Assembly (NCBI RefSeq): GCF_003268675.1
Contig: NZ_CP029378.1
Coordinates: forward strand, 7,502,001 to 7,566,000
Origin: Streptomyces bacillaris
Lineage (GTDB): Bacteria > Actinomycetota > Actinomycetes > Streptomycetales > Streptomycetaceae
Length of the DNA stretch: 64,000 bases
Reading direction: 5' to 3'
In this document: one piece after another, positions 42,037 to 50,035 of the stretch
Layout: every line of letters begins with the position of its first letter
How positions within the stretch are numbered: position 1 is the stretch's first letter
Program-made: the position numbers and the translations under genes
Notes under the pieces: generated by a model
Database searches by the model: none
The model's input: the letters and a program-made list of their open reading frames with translations, nothing else
What the model was told of the DNA's origin: nothing

Positions 42037-42861
42037 CTACCCCTTCGGCCCCGCGAACCGCACCGGGGCCCGGAAACGCGCCTTGCGGGCGGCCCGGCGG
42101 AACGTGGTGAGGACCGCCGGGCCCGCCAGGGTGATGCAGACGAAGTTGGTGACGGCCCGGCCCGTGTCCCAGCCGAGCGAGGTCGCCACGTCGAAGGCGA
42201 GATAGCGCTGCCACTGCTCGGTGAAGGGGAGCCCGGGGAGATAGGCGATGGAGCTGTTCGGGTCCACCGAGAACGGCCAGAAGGACAGGTTCAGCAGAAA
42301 CCCGAAGAGGTAGCCGGAGAGCGAACCGTAGACCGCGAGCATCATCACCTCACGGCGGCCCGTGGCCCGGGGCAGCAGCCCGGCGAGCATCCCGACGAAC
42401 GCGCAGCCGAACATCTGGTACGGCATCCACGGCCCGACCCCGCCCGTGATCAGGGCGGAGGCGAACAGCGAGGTGCAGCCCAGCGTGAAGCCGAACCCCG
42501 GACCGTAGACCCGGCCCGCCAGGACCAGCACGAAGAACACCGTCTCGATCCCCGCCGTGCCCGCGCCGAGCGGGCGCAGGGCCGCGTTGACGGCGGAGAG
42601 CACCCCGAGCATCGCCAGTGCTTTGGAGTTGATGCCGCCCTCGGAGATCTCGGAGATCACCGCGCACAGGACGAGCACCAGCAGGACCCCGAAGATCAGC
42701 GGTGGGGCGTAGTTGGCCCCCAGCTTGCCCGGGGCGACCAGGAACGGCCAGAAGAAGGCGACCAGGCCGAGGAAGGCCGCCAGGGCGATGACGATCCCGG
42801 CGCGCGGACCGATCCGGATGGCACCCGCCGACCGCTCGGTGAGCGGCGGAAGCTCCGTCAT
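42037..42861 (-). CDS. ECF transporter S component, probable cobalamin type
   Basis: 274 residues with about six membrane segments (IVIALAAFLGLVAFFWPFLVA; LIFGVLLVLVLCAVISEI; GFGFTLGCTSLFASALITGG; MMLAVYGSLSGYLFGFLLNL). It is the substrate-binding subunit of an energy-coupling-factor importer. Its start overlaps the ATPase stop (ATGA), so it is the last gene of the T-A-S set. Family knowledge: CbrT/QueT-like S components bind cobalamin or related ligands. The two riboswitches at the locus and the intrinsic-factor-like neighbours point to cobalamin or a precursor. Confidence 0.82.
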   Translation of the reverse strand: MTELPPLTERSAGAIRIGPRAGIVIALAAFLGLVAFFWPFLVAPGKLGANYAPPLIFGVLLVLVLCAVISEISEGGINSKALAMLGVLSAVNAALRPLGAGTAGIETVFFVLVLAGRVYGPGFGFTLGCTSLFASALITGGVGPWMPYQMFGCAFVGMLAGLLPRATGRREVMMLAVYGSLSGYLFGFLLNLSFWPFSVDPNSSIAYLPGLPFTEQWQRYLAFDVATSLGWDTGRAVTNFVCITLAGPAVLTTFRRAARKARFRAPVRFAGPKG

Positions 42862-44525
42862 GCGCCCGTCCCCTCTTCCGGCAGCACGGACGCCACTTGA
42901 TCGACCGTCAGGTACGGGAGCGGCGCCAGGATCTTCGCCACCTGCGGGGCGAAGACCGGCGAGGCGACGATCACCTCCGTGGTCGGGCCGTCCGCGACGA
43001 TGTCGCCCTCGGCCATCACGACCACCCGGTCCGCCGCCCGCGCCGCGAACTCGACGTCATGGGTGGAGATCACCACCGACCGCCCCTCGGCGGCCAGTCC
43101 GTCCACCATCGCGATGAGCTGGGTCTTCGCCCGGTAGTCCAGTCCCCGGGTGGGCTCGTCCAGCAGCAGCACCCGGGGCGCCGCCGTCAGCTGGATGGCG
43201 AGCACCAGCGCCAGCTTCTGGCCCTCGGAGAGGTCGCGCGGATGCGTGGCGCCGTCGATGCCGGGCGCCAGCCGCTCCAGGATCGCGCGGGCGGAGAGCC
43301 CACCGTCCTCCCCGGCCGCCGACTCGGCGTCCGCCTGGTCGAGTTCCTGCTTGACGCTCTCCAGGTAGAGCAGATCGGTCGGGGTCTGCGGGACGAGACC
43401 GACGAGCCGTCTGGCCTCGGCGGCGGAGAGCGACTTGGGGTCGCTGCCTTTCGTCGAGCCCACATCTTTGCTCGAACCCACCCTGACCGTACCGGACTTG
43501 CGCGGCCCCGAGCCCTGGAGCGCCCACAGCAGCGACGACTTGCCCGAACCGTTGCGGCCCATCAGCGCGGTGATCTCGCCGCCCCGCAGCTCGAGGTCCA
43601 CCTCACGCACCGCCGCCACGCCCCGGTACGCCACCGTGACCCCGCGCGCCGTGAGCAGCGCCGGGCCCGGGGTCTCCGGCACCGGTCGGACGGGCGGTGG
43701 CGGGGGAGCGGTGGCCGCCAGGGCGGTGCGCAGCGGAGCGGCGGCCCGGCGGGCGTCCCGTACGGAGAGCGGGAGCGGTGACCAGTGGGCGGCGCGGCCC
43801 AGTTCCACGATGGGCGGCGCGATCGACGACGTGGTGAAGACGTCCGCGGGGGCGCCCGAGACCACCAGCCCGTTGCCGGGGAGGTGGATGACCCGGTCCG
43901 CGTACTGCACGACCCGCTCCAGGCGGTGTTCGGCCAGCAGCACCGTGACCCCGAGGTCGTGCACCAGGCGGGTCACGGCGGCCAGCACTTCTTCCGCCGC
44001 CGTCGGATCGAGCGCGGACGTGGGCTCGTCCAGGACCAGGACGCGGGGGTGCGCGGTGAGGACCGAGCCGATGGCGACCCGCTGCTGCTGCCCGCCGGAG
44101 AGTTCGTACAGCGCCCGGTGGCGCAGATCCGCCAGCCCGAGCAGATCGAGGGTCTCCTCCACCCGCTTGCGCATCACCGCCGGGGAGATCGCCAACTGCT
44201 CCATCGCGTAGGCGAGTTCCTCCTCCACCGTGTCCGTGACGAAACCGTCCAGCGGGTCCTGGCCGACCACGCCGACCACATCGGCCAGCTCGCGGGGCGG
44301 ATGGTCGGCCGTGGTGCGGCCGTCGACGGTGACCGTGCCGTAGAGCGTGCCGCCCGTGAAGTGCGGCACCAGCCCGTTGACCGCGCCGAGCAGCGTCGAC
44401 TTGCCGATGCCCGTATGCCCCACCACCAGGCAGAGCTCGCCCTCCTCGACCGTGAGGTCCACCTCCCGCAGGACCGGCTCGTCGGCCCCGTCGTACTCCA
44501 CGGTGACCTGGTCGAAGGTGATCAT
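42858..44525 (-). CDS. ECF transporter dual ATPase (A-A')
   Basis: 555 residues with two complete ATP-binding domains. N-terminal half: Walker A GHTGIGKST, signature LSGGQQQR, Walker B VLVLDEPTSALD. C-terminal half: Walker A GRNGSGKSS, signature LSEGQ, Walker B VLLLDEPTRGLD. The halves are joined by a proline-rich linker (PPPPPVRPVPETPG). The start ATG at 44525 overlaps the T-component stop. It powers the importer together with the T subunit; fused A subunits are common in actinobacterial ECF systems. Confidence 0.92.
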   Translation of the reverse strand: MITFDQVTVEYDGADEPVLREVDLTVEEGELCLVVGHTGIGKSTLLGAVNGLVPHFTGGTLYGTVTVDGRTTADHPPRELADVVGVVGQDPLDGFVTDTVEEELAYAMEQLAISPAVMRKRVEETLDLLGLADLRHRALYELSGGQQQRVAIGSVLTAHPRVLVLDEPTSALDPTAAEEVLAAVTRLVHDLGVTVLLAEHRLERVVQYADRVIHLPGNGLVVSGAPADVFTTSSIAPPIVELGRAAHWSPLPLSVRDARRAAAPLRTALAATAPPPPPVRPVPETPGPALLTARGVTVAYRGVAAVREVDLELRGGEITALMGRNGSGKSSLLWALQGSGPRKSGTVRVGSSKDVGSTKGSDPKSLSAAEARRLVGLVPQTPTDLLYLESVKQELDQADAESAAGEDGGLSARAILERLAPGIDGATHPRDLSEGQKLALVLAIQLTAAPRVLLLDEPTRGLDYRAKTQLIAMVDGLAAEGRSVVISTHDVEFAARAADRVVVMAEGDIVADGPTTEVIVASPVFAPQVAKILAPLPYLTVDQVASVLPEEGTGA

Positions 44526-45730
44526 GCGGCTTCCTCGGTGCGCGGTGCGGAGACGTACGGGACGGGCTTGGCCGGCGGCGGCGCCAGGAACCCGGCCGCC
44601 CCGGCGAGCAGGATGGCGGCGGCCGGGACCGGTGGCAGCGTCGGCCAGGTGAGCGGGTAGTAGCTGGGGTTCAACGCGGCCGGGTCGTACCCCACGTTGG
44701 CGAAGAGCAGCACCGCTGAGAGCACCCCGCACCCCGCCACCGCCCACTCCGCGAACCGCCAGGGATCGGGCCGGTAGGTCGTCCGCGTCACCCGGCGCCC
44801 GCCGAGCCGCAGTCCCGCCAGACAGAGCACCGAACCGGCCGCCAGCGCGGGCAGCCCCAGCAGCTTCGGCGCGGTCGGGTCGAGGAGCCCGTACGCCCCG
44901 GCGCAGAGCCCGCACATGCCCGCGAGCATCAGCGCCCCGGTCAGCCGCCGCGAACCGCGCGTCGCCGAACCCGCCCGCCCGTACCCTCGCGAATCCATGG
45001 CGGCGGCCAGCCGGAGCGAGCGCTCCAACGCGTCCTCCAGCACGGGCACGACGATGCCCCGCAGCGCCTTGAGCCCCTTGTTGCGGCCCGCGCGCAGCCG
45101 GCGGGCGCGCGAGACCCGCTGCACGCTCTGTACCAACTGCGGTGCCACGCTGATGGATACGGTGACGGCCACCCCCAACTCGTACAGTGCGCCCGGAAGT
45201 ACGCGCAGTGCCCGCTTCGGGTTGGCGAGGGTGTTCGCCGCGCCGATGCAGCAGAGCATGCAGGCGAGCCGGAGCCCGTCCGTGGCGGCCGACAGCAGCG
45301 CCTCCAGCGAGACGGGGCCGCCGAGTTGGATGCCCGCGTACCAGTCCGGGGTGGGAATGTGGGGGAGCGAGAAGAGGTGGTGGTCGGTCGGCCGCATACC
45401 GGTGCCGAAGACGGCCCGGAAGATCACCCGGATCGCGACGACCGTCAGCGCCAGATACAGGTAGTACTTGAACCCCCGCGCCCAGGGGGCCTCGGTCCGC
45501 CGCACGGTGATGACGTAGCCGAGCACGGCGAGGACCAGGAAGAGCAGCAGCGGATTGTTGGTCCGGCTGACGGCGGTCGCCAGGGCGAGCGCCCAGATCC
45601 ACCAGGCCAGCGGGTGCAGGGTGCGCGGCAGCCGCCTGCCGCCGGTGTCCGGCCCGGAGGCGGACACCGGCGCACCGGCTGTCGCGGCTTTCGCGGCGGC
45701 GGTACGGGTCACGCGGGCGTCACTCCGCAC
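44522..45730 (-). CDS. ECF transporter T component (CbiQ-like)
   Basis: 402 residues with several membrane segments and the coupling motif region of EcfT/CbiQ proteins (RVSRARRLRAGRNKGLKALRGIVVPVLEDALERSLRLAAAMDSRGYG), whose ARR/ARG-like sequences contact the ATPases. GTG start at 45730 overlaps the previous stop by 11 bases, and its stop overlaps the ATPase start by 4. It is the membrane scaffold between the ATPase and the S component. Confidence 0.9.
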   Translation of the reverse strand: MRSDARVTRTAAAKAATAGAPVSASGPDTGGRRLPRTLHPLAWWIWALALATAVSRTNNPLLLFLVLAVLGYVITVRRTEAPWARGFKYYLYLALTVVAIRVIFRAVFGTGMRPTDHHLFSLPHIPTPDWYAGIQLGGPVSLEALLSAATDGLRLACMLCCIGAANTLANPKRALRVLPGALYELGVAVTVSISVAPQLVQSVQRVSRARRLRAGRNKGLKALRGIVVPVLEDALERSLRLAAAMDSRGYGRAGSATRGSRRLTGALMLAGMCGLCAGAYGLLDPTAPKLLGLPALAAGSVLCLAGLRLGGRRVTRTTYRPDPWRFAEWAVAGCGVLSAVLLFANVGYDPAALNPSYYPLTWPTLPPVPAAAILLAGAAGFLAPPPAKPVPYVSAPRTEEAA

Positions 45731-46676
45731 GGCGGCGGCGCTTGGCGGCGAAGACGGCCGCGCCGCCGATCACCGTCACCAGACCGGCCGTCGCCGCGAG
45801 CGGCACCATCGAGCCGGAGTCGTGCTCGGCGTCCGGCGCCGGGGCGGCGTCGACCACCTTCGCCTCCCCGCCCGGCGCCGCGACGACCTCACCCGGCGAG
45901 GTGGAGGGGGACGCGGACACGCTGGGGGAGGGGGACGGGGAGTCGGAAGGGGACGCGGACGGCGAGGTGTTGGCGGAGGAGGACGGCGAAGGGGTCGCCG
46001 GGGCCGTGGCGGCCGGCGGAGGTGGAGCCGCCGGGGCGCCGCCGCCCGGCTGCTCCGTCGTCCTCACGGGGTCGGGCTGGGGCTTCGGCTTCGGCGGGGG
46101 CTGCGGGGCCGGATCGCCGCCCGTGGGACGGGTGTTGTGGGCACGCAGTTGGTCGGGTGTGAGCGTGGGGCGGCCCTTCGTGCCCCCGATGTCCGTCCCG
46201 CCGAAGATCCACAGATCCACGCTGCCCGGCTCGGGCTTGTAGCTCATGGCGCCCAACTGGCTGTACTCCCAGGTGTTCTGCCCGGGGTTGGCGTGCCAGT
46301 ACGACCAGTAGGCGGAGGCGGGCGGGGTGAGGACGCAGTCCTCCTGCTGGGGCGTCGGATACTGCTTGCCGCCCTGGTGGCCGCTGTAGCCGATCCGGCA
46401 GATGAACGCCGGACCGTCGTGCCCGGTGCCGGTGGTCCGCCAGCCGCCCTGGTTGAGCAGCTCGTAGCCGGTCGTCGGCGTCGTACCGCAGGAGCGGTAG
46501 ACGGGACCGCCCCAGTGGCTGAAGTCCACGGCCAGCACGACACCCGACGATGTCGTGCACTGCCCGATCGGCTGCGGGGCCGCTGCCGCCGGGGCGGCGG
46601 GCGCGAGCAGCGCCGCGCCCGCGAGCCCCAGCGCAGCCACGGCATGGCCGACGGCCCGGCGGAGGCGGGACCTCAC
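45720..46676 (-). CDS. Membrane-anchored surface protein with transcobalamin-like beta domain
   Basis: 318 residues. Signal peptide (~1-33, ending AAAA), a globular domain (~36-175) with four Cys conserved in the next upstream gene product, a Pro/Ser/Thr-rich stalk (~180-270) and a C-terminal membrane anchor with a Lys/Arg tail (AKRRRRAE). Before the anchor is LAATA (293-297), a variant of the LAxTG sorting motif lacking its Gly. The globular domain (GYELLNQGGW; YWSYWHANPG; VDLWIFGG) follows the pattern of the beta domain (DUF4430-like) that caps cobalamin in intrinsic factor and transcobalamin. Start overlaps the upstream gene as ATGA. Inference: surface B12 receptor passing ligand to the ECF importer. 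Confidence 0.72.
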   Translation of the reverse strand: MRSRLRRAVGHAVAALGLAGAALLAPAAPAAAAPQPIGQCTTSSGVVLAVDFSHWGGPVYRSCGTTPTTGYELLNQGGWRTTGTGHDGPAFICRIGYSGHQGGKQYPTPQQEDCVLTPPASAYWSYWHANPGQNTWEYSQLGAMSYKPEPGSVDLWIFGGTDIGGTKGRPTLTPDQLRAHNTRPTGGDPAPQPPPKPKPQPDPVRTTEQPGGGAPAAPPPPAATAPATPSPSSSANTSPSASPSDSPSPSPSVSASPSTSPGEVVAAPGGEAKVVDAAPAPDAEHDSGSMVPLAATAGLVTVIGGAAVFAAKRRRRAE

Positions 46677-49474
46677 AGCCCACCGCCCACGGCCGAACGC
46701 CGGTTGCGGGCGGCCACGACCGCGCCCCAGCCCGCCAGCACGAGCACGGCGGCCGCTGCCGCCAGGCCGAGCGCCTGACCGCCGGTCGCCGCGAGGCCAC
46801 CACCGCCTCCGCTGCCGCCGCCCGGACCGTCGGTGTCCACGATGCCCGGTCCGCCCGCGGAGCCCGCGCTGTCGCCCGGCGTGACGATCACCGGGGCGGA
46901 GGCGGAGGGTGACGGCACCGGATTCGGGGTCGTCCCTTCCAGGGAGCGGGTCAGCACACCGAACGAGATGCCGGTCGAACCGCCCACCGCCTGCGTCGAG
47001 GCGCGCAGGTCGGAGCCGCGCTGGCCCTCCTTGGCCACGTTGAAGCCGCCGTCCGCGTTCTGCTGCGAGGCCAGGAACTTACGCGCCTTGGCGATCTGCG
47101 CGCCGTACTTCCCGGCGTCCAGGGAGAGACCCTGCACGGCGAGGGCCGCCGAGTTGACCGAGTTGCCCGCCGCGCCCGGGAAGCCGCCGTCCGGCAGCTG
47201 CTGGGCGGCGATCCAGGCCAGCGCCCGGTCCACGGCCCCCGCGTGCGTGTCGCCGGCGACCAGGTCCAGGGCCATCGCCGCCATCGCGGTGGAGTCGACG
47301 TCCGCGTCACCGGTCGGCGGGACCAGACTCGGCCAGGCGCCCGTGGCGGTGTGCTGGAGCCCGGCCAGATAGCCGATCGGGGCCTCGGCGGCCTTGGTCT
47401 CGCCTGCCCGTATCTGGGCGATGACACCGAGGGACTGGCCGAAGACGGACATCGCATAAGCGTAGGCGCCCTTGTCGGCGCAACTCCGGTCCGGCTGCGG
47501 GCTCTTGGCGGTGCAGACCGCGTCGGCGAGACCGCCGATCAGGTCTTTGCCGCCGAAGTCGCGCGGGTCGCGTTCGACGACCTGGGCGAGCACCGCCGCC
47601 TTGCCCATCGAGCCGCCCATGGCGTGCGCGGAGCCGACGTTGGTCCAGTCGTGCACCGTACGGGCTTCGCCGTCTTTGCCGCCCCGGTCCAGGAAGTCCA
47701 CGACCGTGCGCAGCGCGTCGTTGTCGTGGCCGGTCGCGGCGAGCGCGAACGCGCCGTCGATGGTGAGGCCGAAGTCGGCCCGGGTGGTGGACCCGCCCGC
47801 CGCGTAGTAGCGGCTCTGCTGGAGGTTGGCGGGGCTGGTGAGATAGGCGACGGCCTTCTTGAGGTCCGGGCCGTCCCCAGCGGCCGGGGGCGTCGTGGGC
47901 GGTGCGGTGGTGGGCGGGGTTGTCGGGGGAGTGGTCGGCGGGTCGGTGGGCTCGGGCGCCTTCGTGGTCAGCGTGACCAGGCTGGTGCCGGTGCCCGCCA
48001 GCACGGCGGGGGCCGTCGCGTAGAGCGCGCCGGACTCGGCACCCTCGTCGAACCCGAAGCCGCCGTCGGCCAGTTGCTCCCGGGACAGCCACCAGACCGC
48101 CGCGTCGGCCGCCCGCGCCTCACCGAGCGCGCGCAGCGCCTGCGCCGCGTAGGCGGTCGCCGCGACGGAGCCGGTGGTGGCCCCGTTGTACGGGGGGAAC
48201 GCGCCGCTCCTGAGCTGCGCCTTCTCCAGGTACGCGACCATCTTCGCCACGGCCGCGTCCTGGCCGCCCGCCTCGTCCAGCACCTGGGCCACCAGACCGG
48301 TGGTCATCGGGTCGCCGTCGCAGTACTCCCCGGGCCCGATGAGGATGCTGGTCACCGAGCCGTCCTCGCAGACCAGTTGGGTCAGTCGGGTCACCGTATC
48401 GGCCGGCGGCACCACCCCGCCGCGCAGCAGCGCCAGCACGGCCAGCGCCTGCCCGTCGCCGTACGCGGCGCCCCGGAAGTCGCCCTTCGCCGTGCACCCC
48501 GGTGCGGGGCCCGACGCGCAGACGTTCTTCTCCAGGTCACCCAGCAGATCGCGCCCGCCGAAGGCGCGCGGGTCGCCCTCGGTGACCGCCGCGACCAGCG
48601 CCAGCCGGGCCGCCGCGGCGGCGTCCGGAGCCTCCTCCGGCCCGGCCGGGTAGGCGTACTCGGTGGCGCCGGAGGCCAGCTCGGCCACCACCTTGTCCAG
48701 GGCCGGGCTCTTCCCTCCGGCGGCGGCCAGCGCGTACGCGGCCTCCGTGGTCAGGAAGTAGTTCGGGGTCTCGGAGCCCTCGTCCACCACATGGGAGCCG
48801 TCGTGCAACTGCTCCGACACCCAGCGGGCGGCGGCCGGGACATCGATCTTCCCGACCGGCACGCTGGGTCCGTCCGTCGGCGTCGGCGTGGGGCCCGGGG
48901 TCGCGCCCCCGCCCGCGCGCACATCGTCCGGGGTGAAGGTGGGGCGGCCGGTTGAGCCGCCGACGTCGGTGCCGCCGAACACCCAGGCGTCCACGTCGCC
49001 CGTCTTGGGCTTGCGGTCCATGGCGCCGAGCGGGCTGTAGGACCAGCTCGACTGGCCGGGCGAGGCGATCCAGTACGACCAGTAGGCGGTGGCCTGCGGG
49101 GTGAGCACGCAGTCCTCGGTGAGCGGAGTCGGGTACCGCGTACCGGAGTTGAAGGAGGCGGTGCCGATACGGCAGATGAAGCCCTCCCCGTCGTGCTGGG
49201 TGCCCTCGGTGGTGAACCCGCCGTCGCGCAGCAGCTCGTACCCGGTGGTCGGCGTGGTGTCGCAGCCGCGCACCACCCCGCCGCCGAACGGGCCGAAGTC
49301 CACGGCCACGACGGCGCCGTGCGTCGGTGTGCACTGCTCGAGCGGGTCGGCGGCGGCCGGAGCGGCACCGGTGACGAAGGTGAGGCCCGCGGCGAAGGTC
49401 GCCGCCGCCGAGAACAGCGACAGGAGTCTTCGCCCGGCCGCGAGCCGGTCATGTTGCTGTGCGGTCCCCACCAC
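46673..49474 (-). CDS. Sortase-anchored surface protein: beta-like domain plus two alpha-toroid blocks
   Basis: 933 residues from GTG at 49474 (after GAGGGG). Signal peptide to about residue 42; domain ~43-185 closely similar to that of 45720-46676; alpha-toroid block 1 (~205-510) with prenyltransferase-like repeats (EQLADGGFGFDEG); a Thr/Pro linker (DPPTTPPTTPPTTAPP); alpha-toroid block 2 (~550-835; QQLPDGGFPGAAGNSVNSAALAVQGL); a Gly-rich stalk; and LAATG (894-898), a membrane segment and an Arg tail, a class-E sortase sorting signal. Alpha-toroid plus beta domain is the architecture of intrinsic factor, here in reversed order. First gene of the operon, directly after the minus-strand cobalamin riboswitch. 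The ATG at 49621 is unlikely as start because it falls inside the aptamer. Confidence 0.82.
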   Translation of the reverse strand: MVGTAQQHDRLAAGRRLLSLFSAAATFAAGLTFVTGAAPAAADPLEQCTPTHGAVVAVDFGPFGGGVVRGCDTTPTTGYELLRDGGFTTEGTQHDGEGFICRIGTASFNSGTRYPTPLTEDCVLTPQATAYWSYWIASPGQSSWSYSPLGAMDRKPKTGDVDAWVFGGTDVGGSTGRPTFTPDDVRAGGGATPGPTPTPTDGPSVPVGKIDVPAAARWVSEQLHDGSHVVDEGSETPNYFLTTEAAYALAAAGGKSPALDKVVAELASGATEYAYPAGPEEAPDAAAAARLALVAAVTEGDPRAFGGRDLLGDLEKNVCASGPAPGCTAKGDFRGAAYGDGQALAVLALLRGGVVPPADTVTRLTQLVCEDGSVTSILIGPGEYCDGDPMTTGLVAQVLDEAGGQDAAVAKMVAYLEKAQLRSGAFPPYNGATTGSVAATAYAAQALRALGEARAADAAVWWLSREQLADGGFGFDEGAESGALYATAPAVLAGTGTSLVTLTTKAPEPTDPPTTPPTTPPTTAPPTTPPAAGDGPDLKKAVAYLTSPANLQQSRYYAAGGSTTRADFGLTIDGAFALAATGHDNDALRTVVDFLDRGGKDGEARTVHDWTNVGSAHAMGGSMGKAAVLAQVVERDPRDFGGKDLIGGLADAVCTAKSPQPDRSCADKGAYAYAMSVFGQSLGVIAQIRAGETKAAEAPIGYLAGLQHTATGAWPSLVPPTGDADVDSTAMAAMALDLVAGDTHAGAVDRALAWIAAQQLPDGGFPGAAGNSVNSAALAVQGLSLDAGKYGAQIAKARKFLASQQNADGGFNVAKEGQRGSDLRASTQAVGGSTGISFGVLTRSLEGTTPNPVPSPSASAPVIVTPGDSAGSAGGPGIVDTDGPGGGSGGGGGLAATGGQALGLAAAAAVLVLAGWGAVVAARNRRSAVGGGL

Positions 49475-49603
49475 GGCCCCTCGTGTCGTCCGGGCGGCCC
49501 GTGCGCGGCGGAAGGCCCCCCGCGGGGACGCGGCCGCACAAGGGGCCGCCCACAGGGAGCTGTTCGAACCACGCCGTAGTCCGCGACGGCGTTTCTCGCT
49601 GAC

Positions 49604-49720
49604 GTTCCAGGCCCCAGGCATTCCGGCTCGCCCGCGCGGTGGCGGGCCTACGGTTGCGGGTCAGCGCCGGATTCCGACCGGCTTCCCCTGAGGCTGAGTG
49701 CTTATCAGGCGGATTGGAAC
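49604..49720 (-). ncRNA. Cobalamin riboswitch controlling the surface-protein/ECF operon
   Basis: On the minus strand, P1 arms GTTCCA (49720-49715) and TGGAAC (49609-49604) enclose the conserved core GGGGAAGCCGGT, AATCCGGCGCTGACCCGC, AACCGT and GAGCCGGAATGCCT, matching the B12 aptamer consensus. An inverted repeat ACGCTCT/AGAGCGT (49721-49739) lies just 5' of it. The leader after it contains GC-rich hairpins (such as ACGCCG/CGGCGT near 49571-49592) up to the GTG start, likely the expression platform hiding the ribosome site. It should shut the operon off when cobalamin is plentiful. Confidence 0.9.
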
Positions 49721-49812
49721 ACGCTCTCGAAGAGAGCGTCAAGGTGGCTTACGTCTCGTTCCCTTCGCGCCCCCCTACGCTCCCGGCCGTGCCTGGCGCG
49801 CCCCTGCCGCCT

Positions 49813-49933
49813 CGGGTAGCGTCCTGGCCTGCCACGAGGGGGAACCCGGTGCGAATCCGGGGCTGACGCGCAGCGGTGTGGGACGGCAGGGGGCCGTTCC
49901 CGAGCCCGAATGCCCTGCTGGCAGCTGTACCAG
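49813..49933 (+). ncRNA. Cobalamin riboswitch controlling the secreted intrinsic-factor-like gene
   Basis: On the plus strand the core GGGGAACCCGGTGCGAATCC, GGGGCTGACGCGCAGCGGT and GAGCCCGAATGCCCT matches the B12 aptamer. A plausible P1 pairs GGTA (49815) with TACC (49928). It ends about 100 bases before the ATG at 50036, leaving a leader for the expression platform. Its 5' end is 93 bases from the 5' end of the opposite riboswitch, so two promoters must lie back to back in 49721-49812. Confidence 0.9.
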
Positions 49934-50035
49934 CGAAGCCGTACCCACGCGTTCGGGCGTCGGCCACCCACCTCTGCCCGTGCGTGGACGCGGGGGCGGG
50001 CGGTGCCGTGCGCCCCTCACTCCAGGAGCAGGCAC

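Noticed and set aside
49475..49621. Longer N-terminus of the anchored alpha-toroid protein from ATG 49621
   Set aside because: That ATG lies inside the cobalamin riboswitch aptamer (49604-49720) and would not precede the signal peptide properly; GTG 49474 fits better.
49910..50035. Upstream extension of the secreted intrinsic-factor-like protein
   Set aside because: The extension overlaps the riboswitch and lacks a signal peptide; ATG 50036 has CAGGAG and starts a clear signal sequence.
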